Shown here piece by piece: positions 1-7,854 of a stretch of 24,475 bases of DNA. The DNA is from Chloroflexota bacterium. GTDB taxonomy: Bacteria > Chloroflexota > Anaerolineae > B4-G1. The notes beneath the pieces are model-generated. The model saw only the letters and a program-made list of their open reading frames with translations. It made no database searches and was not told the DNA's origin. Each line of letters starts with the position of its first letter. Within the stretch, counting starts at the first letter, position 1. The position numbers were made by a program, and so were the translations under genes. The stretch spans positions 1 through 24,475 of the forward strand of contig JAAEPW010000262.1 of the NCBI GenBank assembly GCA_024232355.1. The letters run 5' to 3'.

Positions 1-351
1 AGCCCAGTTCAACCAGAAATGAGCCCAATTTACTATTAACTTGACCGTTATGGCCTCCGGTTGCCCGATTTTTTGATCAAAATCAGACCCCGTTTGTTGG
101 TTACGTGCTATCAAAATTTCCTCTCCGACAGCCTGCTAGAGAGGGTCTATCAAGTGCTCTCATGAACACTACCATTTTTTCTGGTATTTTGCTGCGGTCA
201 ATTGGATTCAGTGACATAATTTGACTCCCCACACAATGTTGTTTTGAGGTCATTATACACCATGTCCGGCAGAATCCTACCCATTTGCTCTAGAGAGAAC
301 TTCTACAAAATCATACATTGACCATCCTCTTTACTATACAGCTTTGGTTTT
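1..351. other. left-edge non-coding stretch, no gene recognised
   Basis: I see no convincing coding region in these 351 bases, which lie downstream of the cytochrome gene's stop codon. A 34-codon minus-strand reading frame starts near position 217, and a neighbouring frame carries a short GEEILIAR-like segment reminiscent of Phd/YefM antitoxins. Neither continues into a recognisable protein. It may be decayed sequence. No clear terminator was seen. Confidence 0.5.
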
Positions 352-1950
352 TCACCGCTTGCGGGTTGCCAGTATAACGATGACAACGATCACGAATACC
401 ACTATACCGATGGCCCACATGATTGCTTTGGTCATTGGTGCGGCTTGCTCTGTTGGCTCGGATAGTGGTTCCTCGGCAGGTTTTGAGATCGGTTCTGCTG
501 CAGGTTCCTCCGTTGGTTCTGTTGTAGGTTCCTCTGTTGGCTCCACTGTAGGTTCTGTAGTAGGCTCTGTTGTGGGTTCCTCACTTGGCTCGGATGTCGG
601 TTGCGCAACTGGTGGTTCGTCAGATAGTGTCATTGCCGGCGCTTCGGCCACGATGACGGTCTGGTTAGCTACCAGTTCATCTGGCTCTACGTCGTCCGCT
701 GTCAGGAACAGGCTCAGGTCGCTGTGACAGTCGCAGCCCTGATTCTGTGGTGTCACCCGCTGGATGGCGTGCGGTGTGGCAAAGGTCCAGGTGGGGCGGT
801 TGTCAAAGTTGGGCAGCAAGTCCTCGCCATAGTAGGCAAACGAGTCTCGCGCGATGGGCACGTGGCGCACCGGTACATATTTCCATGGACGATCTCCACT
901 GCGAATCGGGTTGAGGCCGATTTGGAACGCCATCTGGGATTCGTCTATTTTGAAGAACGGCACACCCTCGTCTGACTGTTCCACGTGGCAGTTGTAGCAG
1001 TTCTTGTAGGGCACGGTGTGGCAGACCTGACAACTGAGTTGCGCCAGGTGGCCCTCGCTGTGGTGTGGGATATCGCTCGAGCCAATGTTTTCATGACAAC
1101 CTTCATTGCTGCAAGAAGGAATCACAGCACCCTCGTAACGGTGATTGACATCTCCCCCAGTTCCGTGCATTTCGTCTGCCGAATGACAATTGTTGCAGTG
1201 CATCCCGCCTGGATTATAGTGGACGTCGGCCGGATACCGGTTTTCTTCCTCGTCGGTGTTTTTTCCCTTGAATTCGTTCTCGACGCGGCTGCCATGGCAG
1301 CCGGTGCAGGTTGAATAGGGTGGGGGAGTTCCTTTAAATACGTGCCCGTCAAGCAATCCGCCTCCATTAGCGGCAGGGCGGCTGATGTGGCATTGTCCGC
1401 AAGAAGAGTGGCAAGAGGCGCAATGGTTGTCATAAGCCTCGGTCAACTGGGGCAGATGTTCTTTGTCACTTCGCTCTTGCAAAACCGTCATATAGCCTCC
1501 CAGGTCCCAATGGAGACTGTTTTCAGTAAAGGTGTTGACGGTCTCTGCATGGCAAGTGCCACAGGTTTCTGCCTGATCAGGATCAGCCACTAGGCCATCG
1601 TGAGCGGTCTCCATCTCGTCTGCCCCGCTGGTTCCGCCGTGACAGGCGATACAGCCAAGGTCGGCGTGTGTGTCCTCAAAGTATGCGTCGTTGTCAAAGA
1701 GCACTTTTTCCCATGCCTCCAACGGAGGCAGTGCGCCACCTCAGCCTTCTCCTTCAGAGAGTGCCTCTCCTTCTTCAGGTTCAACGGCCAATTCCTGGAG
1801 AGTCTCCATAGAGGTATGGCAGGTGATACAGTTCTCATCGTTGCCAGTCTGGAGTGCTGGCTGGGCCTCCGCTGTGCTGGTTATCGTCGTGATGGTGATC
1901 AGCATCACCAATCCAGTTAGTAGAGCCAGCATAGTGATTGTTTTTCTCAT
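352..1950 (-). CDS. exported multiheme cytochrome c with in-frame TGA at codon 70 (candidate selenocysteine)
   Basis: Read through one in-frame TGA (1741-1743), this encodes 532 residues. The ATG at 1950 follows an AGGAG ribosome site. A Sec signal peptide ends near TSTAEA (residue 29). CITCH at 41-45 is followed by eight more CxxCH sites (IACH, GTCH, ASCH, GQCH, TGCH, NNCH, QVCH, YNCH), plus CSNEGCH (CX4CH) at 280-286 and CDCH (CXCH) at 406-409. That gives nine canonical and two unusual potential heme sites. A Glu/Pro/Thr-rich tether (about 445-505) leads to a hydrophobic anchor at about 509-528 and a final RKR. The protein probably carries electrons outside the membrane, tethered by its C-terminus. 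The part after the TGA has no signal peptide of its own; the only in-frame start close behind it is a TTG inside the hairpin, so independent translation is unlikely to give a working cytochrome. The gene lies 189 bp downstream of the rhodanese gene, probably co-transcribed. Electron partners are unknown. A simple nonsense mutation remains the main alternative to selenocysteine. Confidence 0.75.
432..632 (-). repeat. Pro-Glu-Thr linker repeat within the cytochrome gene
   Basis: Imperfect tandem copies of a short unit encode (S/T)EP(T/S)EEP- and TEPT-type repeats in the cytochrome's C-terminal tether. The units are related but not identical at DNA level. The stretch separates the heme-bearing part from the membrane anchor and probably acts as an extended acidic spacer. 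The lipoprotein upstream has a similar but shorter PEPT tract at its N-terminus. Confidence 0.7.
1701..1743 (-). promoter_or_regulatory. SECIS-like hairpin directly after the in-frame TGA
   Basis: On the minus-strand mRNA the TGA (1743-1741) is followed by ten bases, then TGCCTCC (1730-1724), loop GTT, then GGAGGCA (1720-1714): a perfect 7-bp stem. A further GCAC (1734-1731) can pair with GTGC (1704-1701), with nine unpaired bases on the 3' side. Bacterial SECIS elements place the apical loop about 16-37 nt after UGA, with a G in the first two loop positions. Here the distance is 17 nt and the loop starts with G. The match is by eye; no folding energy was computed. Confidence 0.45.
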
Positions 1951-2052
1951 AGCGTTCTCCTTGTTTCGGATGCCGAGGGAAAAGCAGCCCAAATGCTACT
2001 CAAAGTTTGCCTTGCCCAGGTATCATTCCTAGTTTTTTGATGAATGCTGCTT

Positions 2053-2085
2053 GCTCCCACGCCGACAACCTGTCGGCGTGGGAGC
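2053..2085. terminator. perfect 15-bp hairpin between rhodanese and cytochrome genes
   Basis: GCTCCCACGCCGACA (2053-2067) and its exact complement (2071-2085) flank a 3-base loop, giving a 15-bp stem in the 189-bp gap. Neither strand has a U tract after it, so a classical intrinsic terminator is not well supported. Partial termination, an mRNA processing or stability element, or a small palindromic repeat are all possible. Confidence 0.5.
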
Positions 2086-2139
2086 CAATTACTTCAAAGA
2101 GGCTTGGTTTAGCAGCCTATCGCTTTTAATTAGACGACT

Positions 2140-4980
2140 TTACTGCTCTACCGGGTAACCGGGAGCGCTCGCATAACGACCAGTGGCCAACACTTCATCG
2201 TTGTCGGTCCAGCCCATCATCCCGAACTTGAGGTTGGTGGCATCATAGCCCAAAAGAGCCAAGCTGGTGGCAGCGACTTGTCCGGTGTGGCCAGTGTAGC
2301 AATAGACCACGATTTGTTGGTCGGTGGGTAGATCGTCCAGACTGTCTGCATTGGAGATGGTTTTCCACGGGATATTGCCTGCATCGGAGATGTGGCCGAG
2401 CGCATAGTGGTCGGGGCTACGAACGCTGAGAATAAAGGGATCGTTCGAGTCGTCGCCGTCCTTCAGGTTCTCGTAGAGGGCATCGGCGGACATCACGGGC
2501 TTCCACTCGGCCAGGAATGCCTGGGCACGGGCTTGGGCGATGGCGATCGCGTCAGTCTCGCCGGTTTCAAGATCGGGTGGGACATAGGCGTCAGTCAGTT
2601 CATTTGCCTCGGTTTCTACAGGGTAGCCTGGAGCCTCGGCATAACGGCCGGTGGCCAAGACCTCATCATCATCGGTCCAGCCCATCATCCCGAACTTGAG
2701 GTTGGTGGCGTCGTAACCAAAGGTGCGGAGCAGCGTGGCCGCGACTTGGCCTGTATGACCGGTATAGCAATAGACCACGATCTGTTGATCGGAGGGCAGC
2801 ATAGCCAGGCTGGCAGGGTCGGCGATGGTTTTCCACGGAATGTTGTAGGCACCGGGAATGTGACCGAGCGCATAGTGGTCGGGGCTACGGACGCTGACGA
2901 TAAAGGGATCGTTCGAGTCGTCGCCGTCGTTCAGGTTTTCGTAGAGGGCGTCGGCGGCCATCACGGGCTTCCAATCAGCCAATTTTGAAGCGATGTGGTT
3001 CGATAGGATTTCAGACTCTTCGGCAGCCTCGGTGGGGTAACCAGGGGCACCCGCGTAGCGACTGGTGGCTAAAACATCGTCATCATTGGTCCAGCCCATC
3101 ATCCCAAACTTGAGGTTGGTGACGTCATAACCCAGCAGAGCCAGCGCGGTGGCGGCAACTTGACCGGTGTGACCGGTGTAGCAGTAAACCACGATCTGTC
3201 GATCAGTGGGAAGGTTGGCCAAGTTGTCTAGATTGGCGATGGTCTTCCAAGGAATGTTGCCTGCACCAGCGACGTGGCCGAGGCCATAGTGCTCACCGCT
3301 GCGAACGCTGACGATAAAGGGGTCGTTCGAGTCATCACCGTCGTTCAGATTTTCATAGAGAGCGTCGGCGGCCATCACGGGCTTCCACTCGGCCAAGAAT
3401 GCTTGTGCGCGGGCCTGGGCGATGGCGACTGCGTCGGTCTCGCCGGTTTCAAGAACGGGCAGGTCGTAGGTTTCGGTCAGTTCGTTGGCTTTAGTTTCTA
3501 CTGGATATCCGGCAGCGCTTGCATAACGACCGGCTACCAAGACGGCATCGTCGTCGGTCCAGCCCATCATACCGAATTTGAGGTTGGTGGCGTCATAGCC
3601 AAAGGTGCGAAGCAACGTGGCTGCAACCTGGCCGGTGTGCCCGGTGTAGCAATAGACCACGATCTGTTGGTCAGTAGGCAGCTTGGCCAGATTGGCAGGA
3701 TCGGCGATGGCTTTCCACGGGATGTTGTAAGCGCCAGGGATGTGGCCGAGTGCATAGTGTTCTGGACTGCGGACGCTGAGGACGAAGGGATCGTTCAAGT
3801 CATCACCGTCGTTCAGGTTCTCGTAGAGAGCGTCAGCGGCCATTACGGGCTTCCATTCGGCCAGTTGCTCGTTGATATAGTTGGCCAGGGTTTCAAACTC
3901 GTCAGCGTCGCCCTCAGTGGGGTAGCCGGGAGCACTCGCGTAACGGCCGGTGGCTAGCACATCGTCGTCATCGGTCCAGCCCATCATCCCGAACTTGAGA
4001 TTGGTAACGTCATAGCCCAGCAAAGCCAAGGTAGTAGCGGCGACCTGACCGGTGTGACCGGTGTAGCAATAAACCACGATCTGTTGGTCGGTGGGCAGTG
4101 TGACCAGGTTTACGGGATTGGCGATGGTTTTCCAAGGAATATTACCTGCACCAGCAATGTGGCCGAGTCCATAGTGCTCACCACTGCGAACGCTGACCAC
4201 AAAGGGGTTATTCGAGTCGTCGCCGTCGTTCAAGTTCTCGTAGAGGGCATCGGCGGCCATTACGGGCTTCCACTCGGCCAGGAATGCCTGGGCACGGGCT
4301 TGGGCGATGGCAACTGCATCACTCTCGCCCGTTTCGAGGGCGGGTGGTTCATAGGTTTCAGTCAGTTCGTTAGCCTCGGTCTCGACTGGATAACCTGGGG
4401 CTCCGGCATAACGGCCAGCGACCAGAACGTCATCGTTATCGGTCCAGCCCATCATCCCGAATTTGAGGTTGACGGCGTCATAGCCAAAGGTGCGGAGCAG
4501 GGTGGCTGCGACCTGACCGGTGTGGCCGGTGTAGCAATAAACCACGATCTGTTGGTCGGTAGGCAGCATAGCTAGACTATCGGGGTTGGCGATGGCTTTC
4601 CAGGGGATGTTGTAGGCGCCGGGAATGTGGCCGAGCGCATAGTGCTCTGGGCTACGGACACTGAGGATAAAGGAATCGTTTGAGTCGTCGCCGTCGTTGA
4701 GGTTCTCGTAGAGGGCGTCGGCGGCCATCACGGGTTTCCAGTCGGCTAATTGATCACTGATGTGATTTGCCAAAATGGCGAGTTCGGATCCTTCTTCTAC
4801 AAGTGCCGGTTCCTCTGTTGGTTCCGGTACTGTCGTAGGTTCTGGGGCTGCTGTGGGCTCAGGCGCTGTTGTCGGGACTGCTGTTGGGGCAGGAGTCTCT
4901 GCGCCTCCACAGCTGGTCAAGAGCAAGCTCGCTAGCAAAACTACCAGAACCAGTAATTGACTATTCTTTACTTTTCTCAT
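2140..4980 (-). CDS. lipoprotein with six tandem rhodanese domains
   Basis: The protein has 946 residues. An N-terminal signal ends in the lipobox LTSC (Cys24), followed by a Pro/Thr/Glu linker to about residue 65, so it should be lipid-anchored outside the cytoplasmic membrane. Six rhodanese domains follow. Each has a conserved SVRS-HY-LGHI segment, an active-site loop CYTGHTG, and a conserved NLKFGMMGWT segment. The six candidate persulfide cysteines are residues 149, 305, 444, 600, 738 and 894. All six loops are intact. Spacing alternates 156/139/156/138/156, so the array is three copies of a two-domain unit: an A type (LLRTFGYD) and a B type (LALLGYD). The loop length is of the sulfurtransferase type rather than the longer phosphatase-like type. 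The substrate is unknown. The ATG at 4980 is preceded by AAGGAG nine bases upstream. It is the first gene of a unit that probably includes the multiheme cytochrome. Confidence 0.92.
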   Translation of the reverse strand: MRKVKNSQLLVLVVLLASLLLTSCGGAETPAPTAVPTTAPEPTAAPEPTTVPEPTEEPALVEEGSELAILANHISDQLADWKPVMAADALYENLNDGDDSNDSFILSVRSPEHYALGHIPGAYNIPWKAIANPDSLAMLPTDQQIVVYCYTGHTGQVAATLLRTFGYDAVNLKFGMMGWTDNDDVLVAGRYAGAPGYPVETEANELTETYEPPALETGESDAVAIAQARAQAFLAEWKPVMAADALYENLNDGDDSNNPFVVSVRSGEHYGLGHIAGAGNIPWKTIANPVNLVTLPTDQQIVVYCYTGHTGQVAATTLALLGYDVTNLKFGMMGWTDDDDVLATGRYASAPGYPTEGDADEFETLANYINEQLAEWKPVMAADALYENLNDGDDLNDPFVLSVRSPEHYALGHIPGAYNIPWKAIADPANLAKLPTDQQIVVYCYTGHTGQVAATLLRTFGYDATNLKFGMMGWTDDDAVLVAGRYASAAGYPVETKANELTETYDLPVLETGETDAVAIAQARAQAFLAEWKPVMAADALYENLNDGDDSNDPFIVSVRSGEHYGLGHVAGAGNIPWKTIANLDNLANLPTDRQIVVYCYTGHTGQVAATALALLGYDVTNLKFGMMGWTNDDDVLATSRYAGAPGYPTEAAEESEILSNHIASKLADWKPVMAADALYENLNDGDDSNDPFIVSVRSPDHYALGHIPGAYNIPWKTIADPASLAMLPSDQQIVVYCYTGHTGQVAATLLRTFGYDATNLKFGMMGWTDDDEVLATGRYAEAPGYPVETEANELTDAYVPPDLETGETDAIAIAQARAQAFLAEWKPVMSADALYENLKDGDDSNDPFILSVRSPDHYALGHISDAGNIPWKTISNADSLDDLPTDQQIVVYCYTGHTGQVAATSLALLGYDATNLKFGMMGWTDNDEVLATGRYASAPGYPVEQ

Positions 4981-5162
4981 TGCTTATTTTCTCCTTGAAT
5001 TTGTTAAAACTAGATTGTCTGACTTGTATCGACAAAGGTGGTTTTCTGAGGTGGTTGGGTTTGCTTTTTCGTTCTCCTTGATACCTCCTCTTTTGCATTC
5101 ACATGTTACACTAGCTATACTTGTATTCAGGACTGACTATATTGTATTCGTGTTGTGGCTAA

Positions 5163-5191
5163 ATTATAGCACGAAATACTTTGTACGTCAA
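5163..5191 (-). promoter_or_regulatory. sigma70-type promoter for the rhodanese-cytochrome unit
   Basis: Reading the minus strand, TTGACG (5191-5186) and TATAAT (5168-5163) are 17 bp apart, a near-consensus promoter. Transcription would begin near 5156 and leave a leader of about 175 nt before the lipoprotein start codon. No known riboswitch was recognised in the leader. Confidence 0.75.
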
Positions 5192-5200
5192 GAGTTTAAT

Positions 5201-5212
5201 CTGATTCATCAG
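5201..5212. promoter_or_regulatory. candidate operator between divergent promoters
   Basis: CTGAT-TC-ATCAG is an inverted repeat with a 2-bp spacer. It is centred midway between the -35 boxes of the two divergent promoters (5186-5191 and 5221-5226). Its position suits a regulator controlling both directions, the obvious candidate being the adjacent PadR-family protein. The repeat is short, so chance is possible. Confidence 0.35.
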
Positions 5213-5220
5213 GTCGGAGC

Positions 5221-5250
5221 TTGCTATTATGCTGTCATTTGTGGTATAAT
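5221..5250 (+). promoter_or_regulatory. sigma70-type promoter for the PadR-PATAN gene
   Basis: TTGCTA (5221-5226) and TATAAT (5245-5250) are 18 bp apart. Predicted initiation near 5257 leaves a leader of about 36 nt and excludes any start codon upstream of it, which supports the GTG at 5293. Confidence 0.65.
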
Positions 5251-5292
5251 ACTGAGGAGATTGTTTGTTTGAAACCCTTCAGGAGCTTGAGA

Positions 5293-6759
5293 GTGACGCT
5301 TACAAAAAATGACCTTCTCGTGCTTGGTCTTCTTCTGGATCGTCCAATGCACGGCTATGAGATTAACCAGTACGTCCAGGCCGAGGACGTGACTGCTTGG
5401 TTCAGTATTAGCACAGCTGCCATTTATTATTCCTTGAACAAACTGCGCCGTCAAAATCTTATCTCTGAGACCCGCACCCGCAGCGGCGGTGCGGAAAAGA
5501 GTGTTTATCACGTGACGGAGCAAGGGCGGGAGCAGTTCTTTGCCGGGATGGAAAAATCCCTGGCTTCTGAGGAGCCTATCCGCTCTGAATACGATCTAGG
5601 CATCTTTTTGCTCAATAAACTGCCACAGGATCGGGCGCTAGAGTTGTTGGAAAAGCGATTGAACTTTTTGCGACAATGGGGCGATACCCTGGTCCAGACT
5701 TTGGAGCAAGAGCGTGCAAATGGAGGTCAACCTTTGCGGTTGGCGATTCTGGAGCACGCCGACGCCTGCGCGCGGATGGAGGTCGAGTGGTTGGCTGGCA
5801 TTGTTCGCCAGACGCACGGCGATGAGGTGGGAGAGCGACGTGGTTTGATGCTTCTCACTGGTGACCTGCGCGATTTCCATCTCCCTGATCTGATCAAGCT
5901 AATAGTTTCGGGGAAACATAATGGTACTTTGACCGTGACTGACGGAATTTTGACGCGTACCCTCAGCGTTCATAAAGGTCGTCCTGTCTGTGCTACATCC
6001 TTGCGTCCTGATGGGGAGGTACGCGATCCCGATCAGGTGATGAACGATGTCTATGATCTCTTTCGTTGGCAAGAGGGGGCCTTTACCTTTGATCAACTCA
6101 TTGAGCCTCGGGAGGGTTGCACAGTGTTTGACATCAGTGCTGAGGACATAATTCTATCCGGGTCTCGTTGGGTGGACAACTGGACGACCATCCAGCGGGT
6201 GGTCCCGTCCTCGGATACCGTTTTTGAGCGCCGGGGTGGGGGGGCAGGCGAGAGTGACCTGACTCTGATGGAAGAGGAGCGCCAGGTGTTGGATGCGTTG
6301 GATGGTCTCAAGGATGTCACTGCTGTGGCCAGAGAATGTGGCCTTACCGAGTTTGAGACTAGTAAGATTTTGTATGGTTTCCACGCCGTGGGGTTGGTGC
6401 GGCCTGGAGATCGAGACAAGATTCGACTTCGCCGCCTATTCCGCGAGTTCGCCGAGTTGATGTGTCGAGGAACCCGGCCCTATCGCGCAACTCCCAACGA
6501 CGCTGCGTGTGAAGTGGCGGTCAATCAACGCTGTGGTGATCTGCCGGTCCGTCTCATCACTGGCCGCGTTCAAGATCACACGAACCCCGGTTTGCAGACG
6601 GAGGAATTGGCCCAAGTCTACCGATCCTTTTTGCAAAATCAGCGAACCGTGGTGAAAGAGTGGTTTGGAGACGATGTGGCCGAACGTTTGCTTCAGCAGG
6701 TGCTCTCTCAGATCAGCCCCGGCTTGCGGGATATTCTAGAACAGTACAACTTGATTTGA
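5293..6759 (+). CDS. PadR-family regulator fused to a PATAN (DUF4388) domain
   Basis: The protein has 488 residues from a GTG preceded by AGGAG with 7-nt spacing. Residues 1 to about 90 are a PadR winged helix (VLGLLLDRPMHGYEI, then AAIYYSLNKL and a wing ending near VYHVTEQGRE). A helical PadR C-terminal region runs to about 175. About 185-290 matches the PATAN/DUF4388 pattern (GDLRDFHLPDLIKLI, GTLTVTDG, LFRWQEGAFTFD). A second winged-helix-like segment (VLDALDGLKDVTAVA, then ILYGFHAVGLVRPGD) occupies about 325-380. The last 110 residues are not recognised. PadR proteins usually repress nearby operons in response to ligands or stress. Divergent placement suggests control of the rhodanese-cytochrome genes and of itself, which is inference. 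The downstream gene is convergent. Confidence 0.85.
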   Translation: MTLTKNDLLVLGLLLDRPMHGYEINQYVQAEDVTAWFSISTAAIYYSLNKLRRQNLISETRTRSGGAEKSVYHVTEQGREQFFAGMEKSLASEEPIRSEYDLGIFLLNKLPQDRALELLEKRLNFLRQWGDTLVQTLEQERANGGQPLRLAILEHADACARMEVEWLAGIVRQTHGDEVGERRGLMLLTGDLRDFHLPDLIKLIVSGKHNGTLTVTDGILTRTLSVHKGRPVCATSLRPDGEVRDPDQVMNDVYDLFRWQEGAFTFDQLIEPREGCTVFDISAEDIILSGSRWVDNWTTIQRVVPSSDTVFERRGGGAGESDLTLMEEERQVLDALDGLKDVTAVARECGLTEFETSKILYGFHAVGLVRPGDRDKIRLRRLFREFAELMCRGTRPYRATPNDAACEVAVNQRCGDLPVRLITGRVQDHTNPGLQTEELAQVYRSFLQNQRTVVKEWFGDDVAERLLQQVLSQISPGLRDILEQYNLI

Positions 6760-6812
6760 TATAGGAGCGTTCGTGGAGGTGTGGGGGCGGCTGACGGATT
6801 GAGAGAAATATT

Positions 6813-7808
6813 TCATATTCCGTCCCCCCAAAGCAGGTCGGGAGCAGTATCGTTCCAACTCCAGGTTTCATCCACGAGTATCACTTGGACTGGCTCGTCG
6901 CTTATCACGCTTTTGACTTTGCGTCTTACCTCTTCGATGAGATGTCCCGCCAGCGGGCATTCACGATGTGTCAATACCATGCGCACTTCCACACCCCGTC
7001 CATTGAGGGTTATTTCCCGGATCAGCCCCAGGTCAACCACGTTGGTGCCGATTTCAGGGTCAATTACCTCCTGCAGAGCTTGGCGAATGTCATCCTCGCG
7101 GGCAGGCGATAGACTGTGTTCATGCGTGTCTAGTGCCTGGGGTGGGATATTTAAAAGTGTACGTTCTAATTCTTGTACACGCTCCTCCAAACGGCTTTGT
7201 TGACTCAATGTTTTGCTGAGCGTTCGTAACACGGGATCGGGTAGTCGTCCGTGCTCCAAGTCTGCTCCTGGCTTTTCCGAACGTTTCGGTCCTGCCATGC
7301 GTCCTGGTACACCTACGATTGTTGCCCCAGCCGGCACAGGCTTGATCACCACCGAGCCAGCGCCGACCCGCGCGCCGTCCCCTACAACAATCGGGCCTAA
7401 AATCGTTGCGCCAGCACCAATGACGACGTTGTTCCTGATGGTGGGATGTCGCTTTTTCTTTTCCAGGCTTGTGCCTCCAAGCACAACTCCTTGATACATC
7501 AACACATCATCACCGATTTCGGACGTTTCTCCAAGCACCACTCCCATGCCGTGGTCAATGAAAAATCGGCGTCCAATGCGAGCCCCTGGATGGATTTCCA
7601 CTCCCGTCAATCCGCGACTAATATGTGAGATGAGGCGACCTAGAAAAAGGAGATCGCGTTGCCAAAGGAAATGGGCCAGCCGGTGCATCCAGAGCGCGTG
7701 TAGGCCGGGATAGAGAAAGAGAACCTCCCACATTGTTTTGGCAGCTGGGTCCTTGGAAAAAACGGTCTGTATGTCTTCTCTGATTTTGTTTAGAATGCCT
7801 ATTGGCAT
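6813..7808 (-). CDS. cysE: serine O-acetyltransferase with C-terminal DUF59/MIP18 domain
   Basis: The protein has 331 residues. The first 190 or so are a CysE-type acyltransferase that makes O-acetylserine from serine and acetyl-CoA for cysteine synthesis: helical start ([23 protein letters not shown]), then left-handed beta-helix hexapeptide repeats with the catalytic [11 protein letters not shown] segment (Asp85-His86) and [11 protein letters not shown]. From about residue 232 there is an added DUF59/MIP18-like domain ([21 protein letters not shown]). This family is known from Fe-S cluster assembly and phenylacetate-degradation proteins. The ATG at 7808 fits where the family normally begins but lacks a good ribosome site. 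In-frame TTG 7868 or GTG 7862, overlapping the end of cysK, are alternatives consistent with translational coupling. The gene is downstream of cysK, in the same operon. Confidence 0.9.
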   Translation of the reverse strand: MPIGILNKIREDIQTVFSKDPAAKTMWEVLFLYPGLHALWMHRLAHFLWQRDLLFLGRLISHISRGLTGVEIHPGARIGRRFFIDHGMGVVLGETSEIGDDVLMYQGVVLGGTSLEKKKRHPTIRNNVVIGAGATILGPIVVGDGARVGAGSVVIKPVPAGATIVGVPGRMAGPKRSEKPGADLEHGRLPDPVLRTLSKTLSQQSRLEERVQELERTLLNIPPQALDTHEHSLSPAREDDIRQALQEVIDPEIGTNVVDLGLIREITLNGRGVEVRMVLTHRECPLAGHLIEEVRRKVKSVISDEPVQVILVDETWSWNDTAPDLLWGDGI

Positions 7809-7854
7809 CTCACGTGATAAGGTGGTTGGTCCCAGCAAATGTTTCTGCCTTGTG

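Noticed and set aside
1..217. Phd/YefM-like antitoxin remnant on the minus strand
   Set aside because: Only about eight residues (GEEILIAR) match, in a frame different from the nearest start codon, and the following residues do not fit the family.
352..1722. Independent cytochrome gene starting at the TTG at 1722
   Set aside because: The TTG is inside the hairpin stem-loop, has no proper start context and would lack a signal peptide, while the signal peptide is in frame just upstream.
1590..1838. A frameshift explanation for the break in the cytochrome gene
   Set aside because: The signal-peptide part (to 1744) and the heme part (from 1740) are in the same reading frame; the only interruption is the single TGA, so no frameshift is needed.
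2053..2085. CRISPR-like repeat
   Set aside because: The 15-bp palindrome occurs once, with no repeat-spacer pattern and no cas genes.
2392..3957. Plus-strand open frames opposite the rhodanese gene
   Set aside because: They mirror the repeats of the rhodanese array, have no ribosome sites and no recognisable domains.
5221..5292. Upstream start for the PadR-PATAN gene
   Set aside because: The frame extends upstream, but this part overlaps the promoter and predicted transcription start; the GTG at 5293 has a proper ribosome site.
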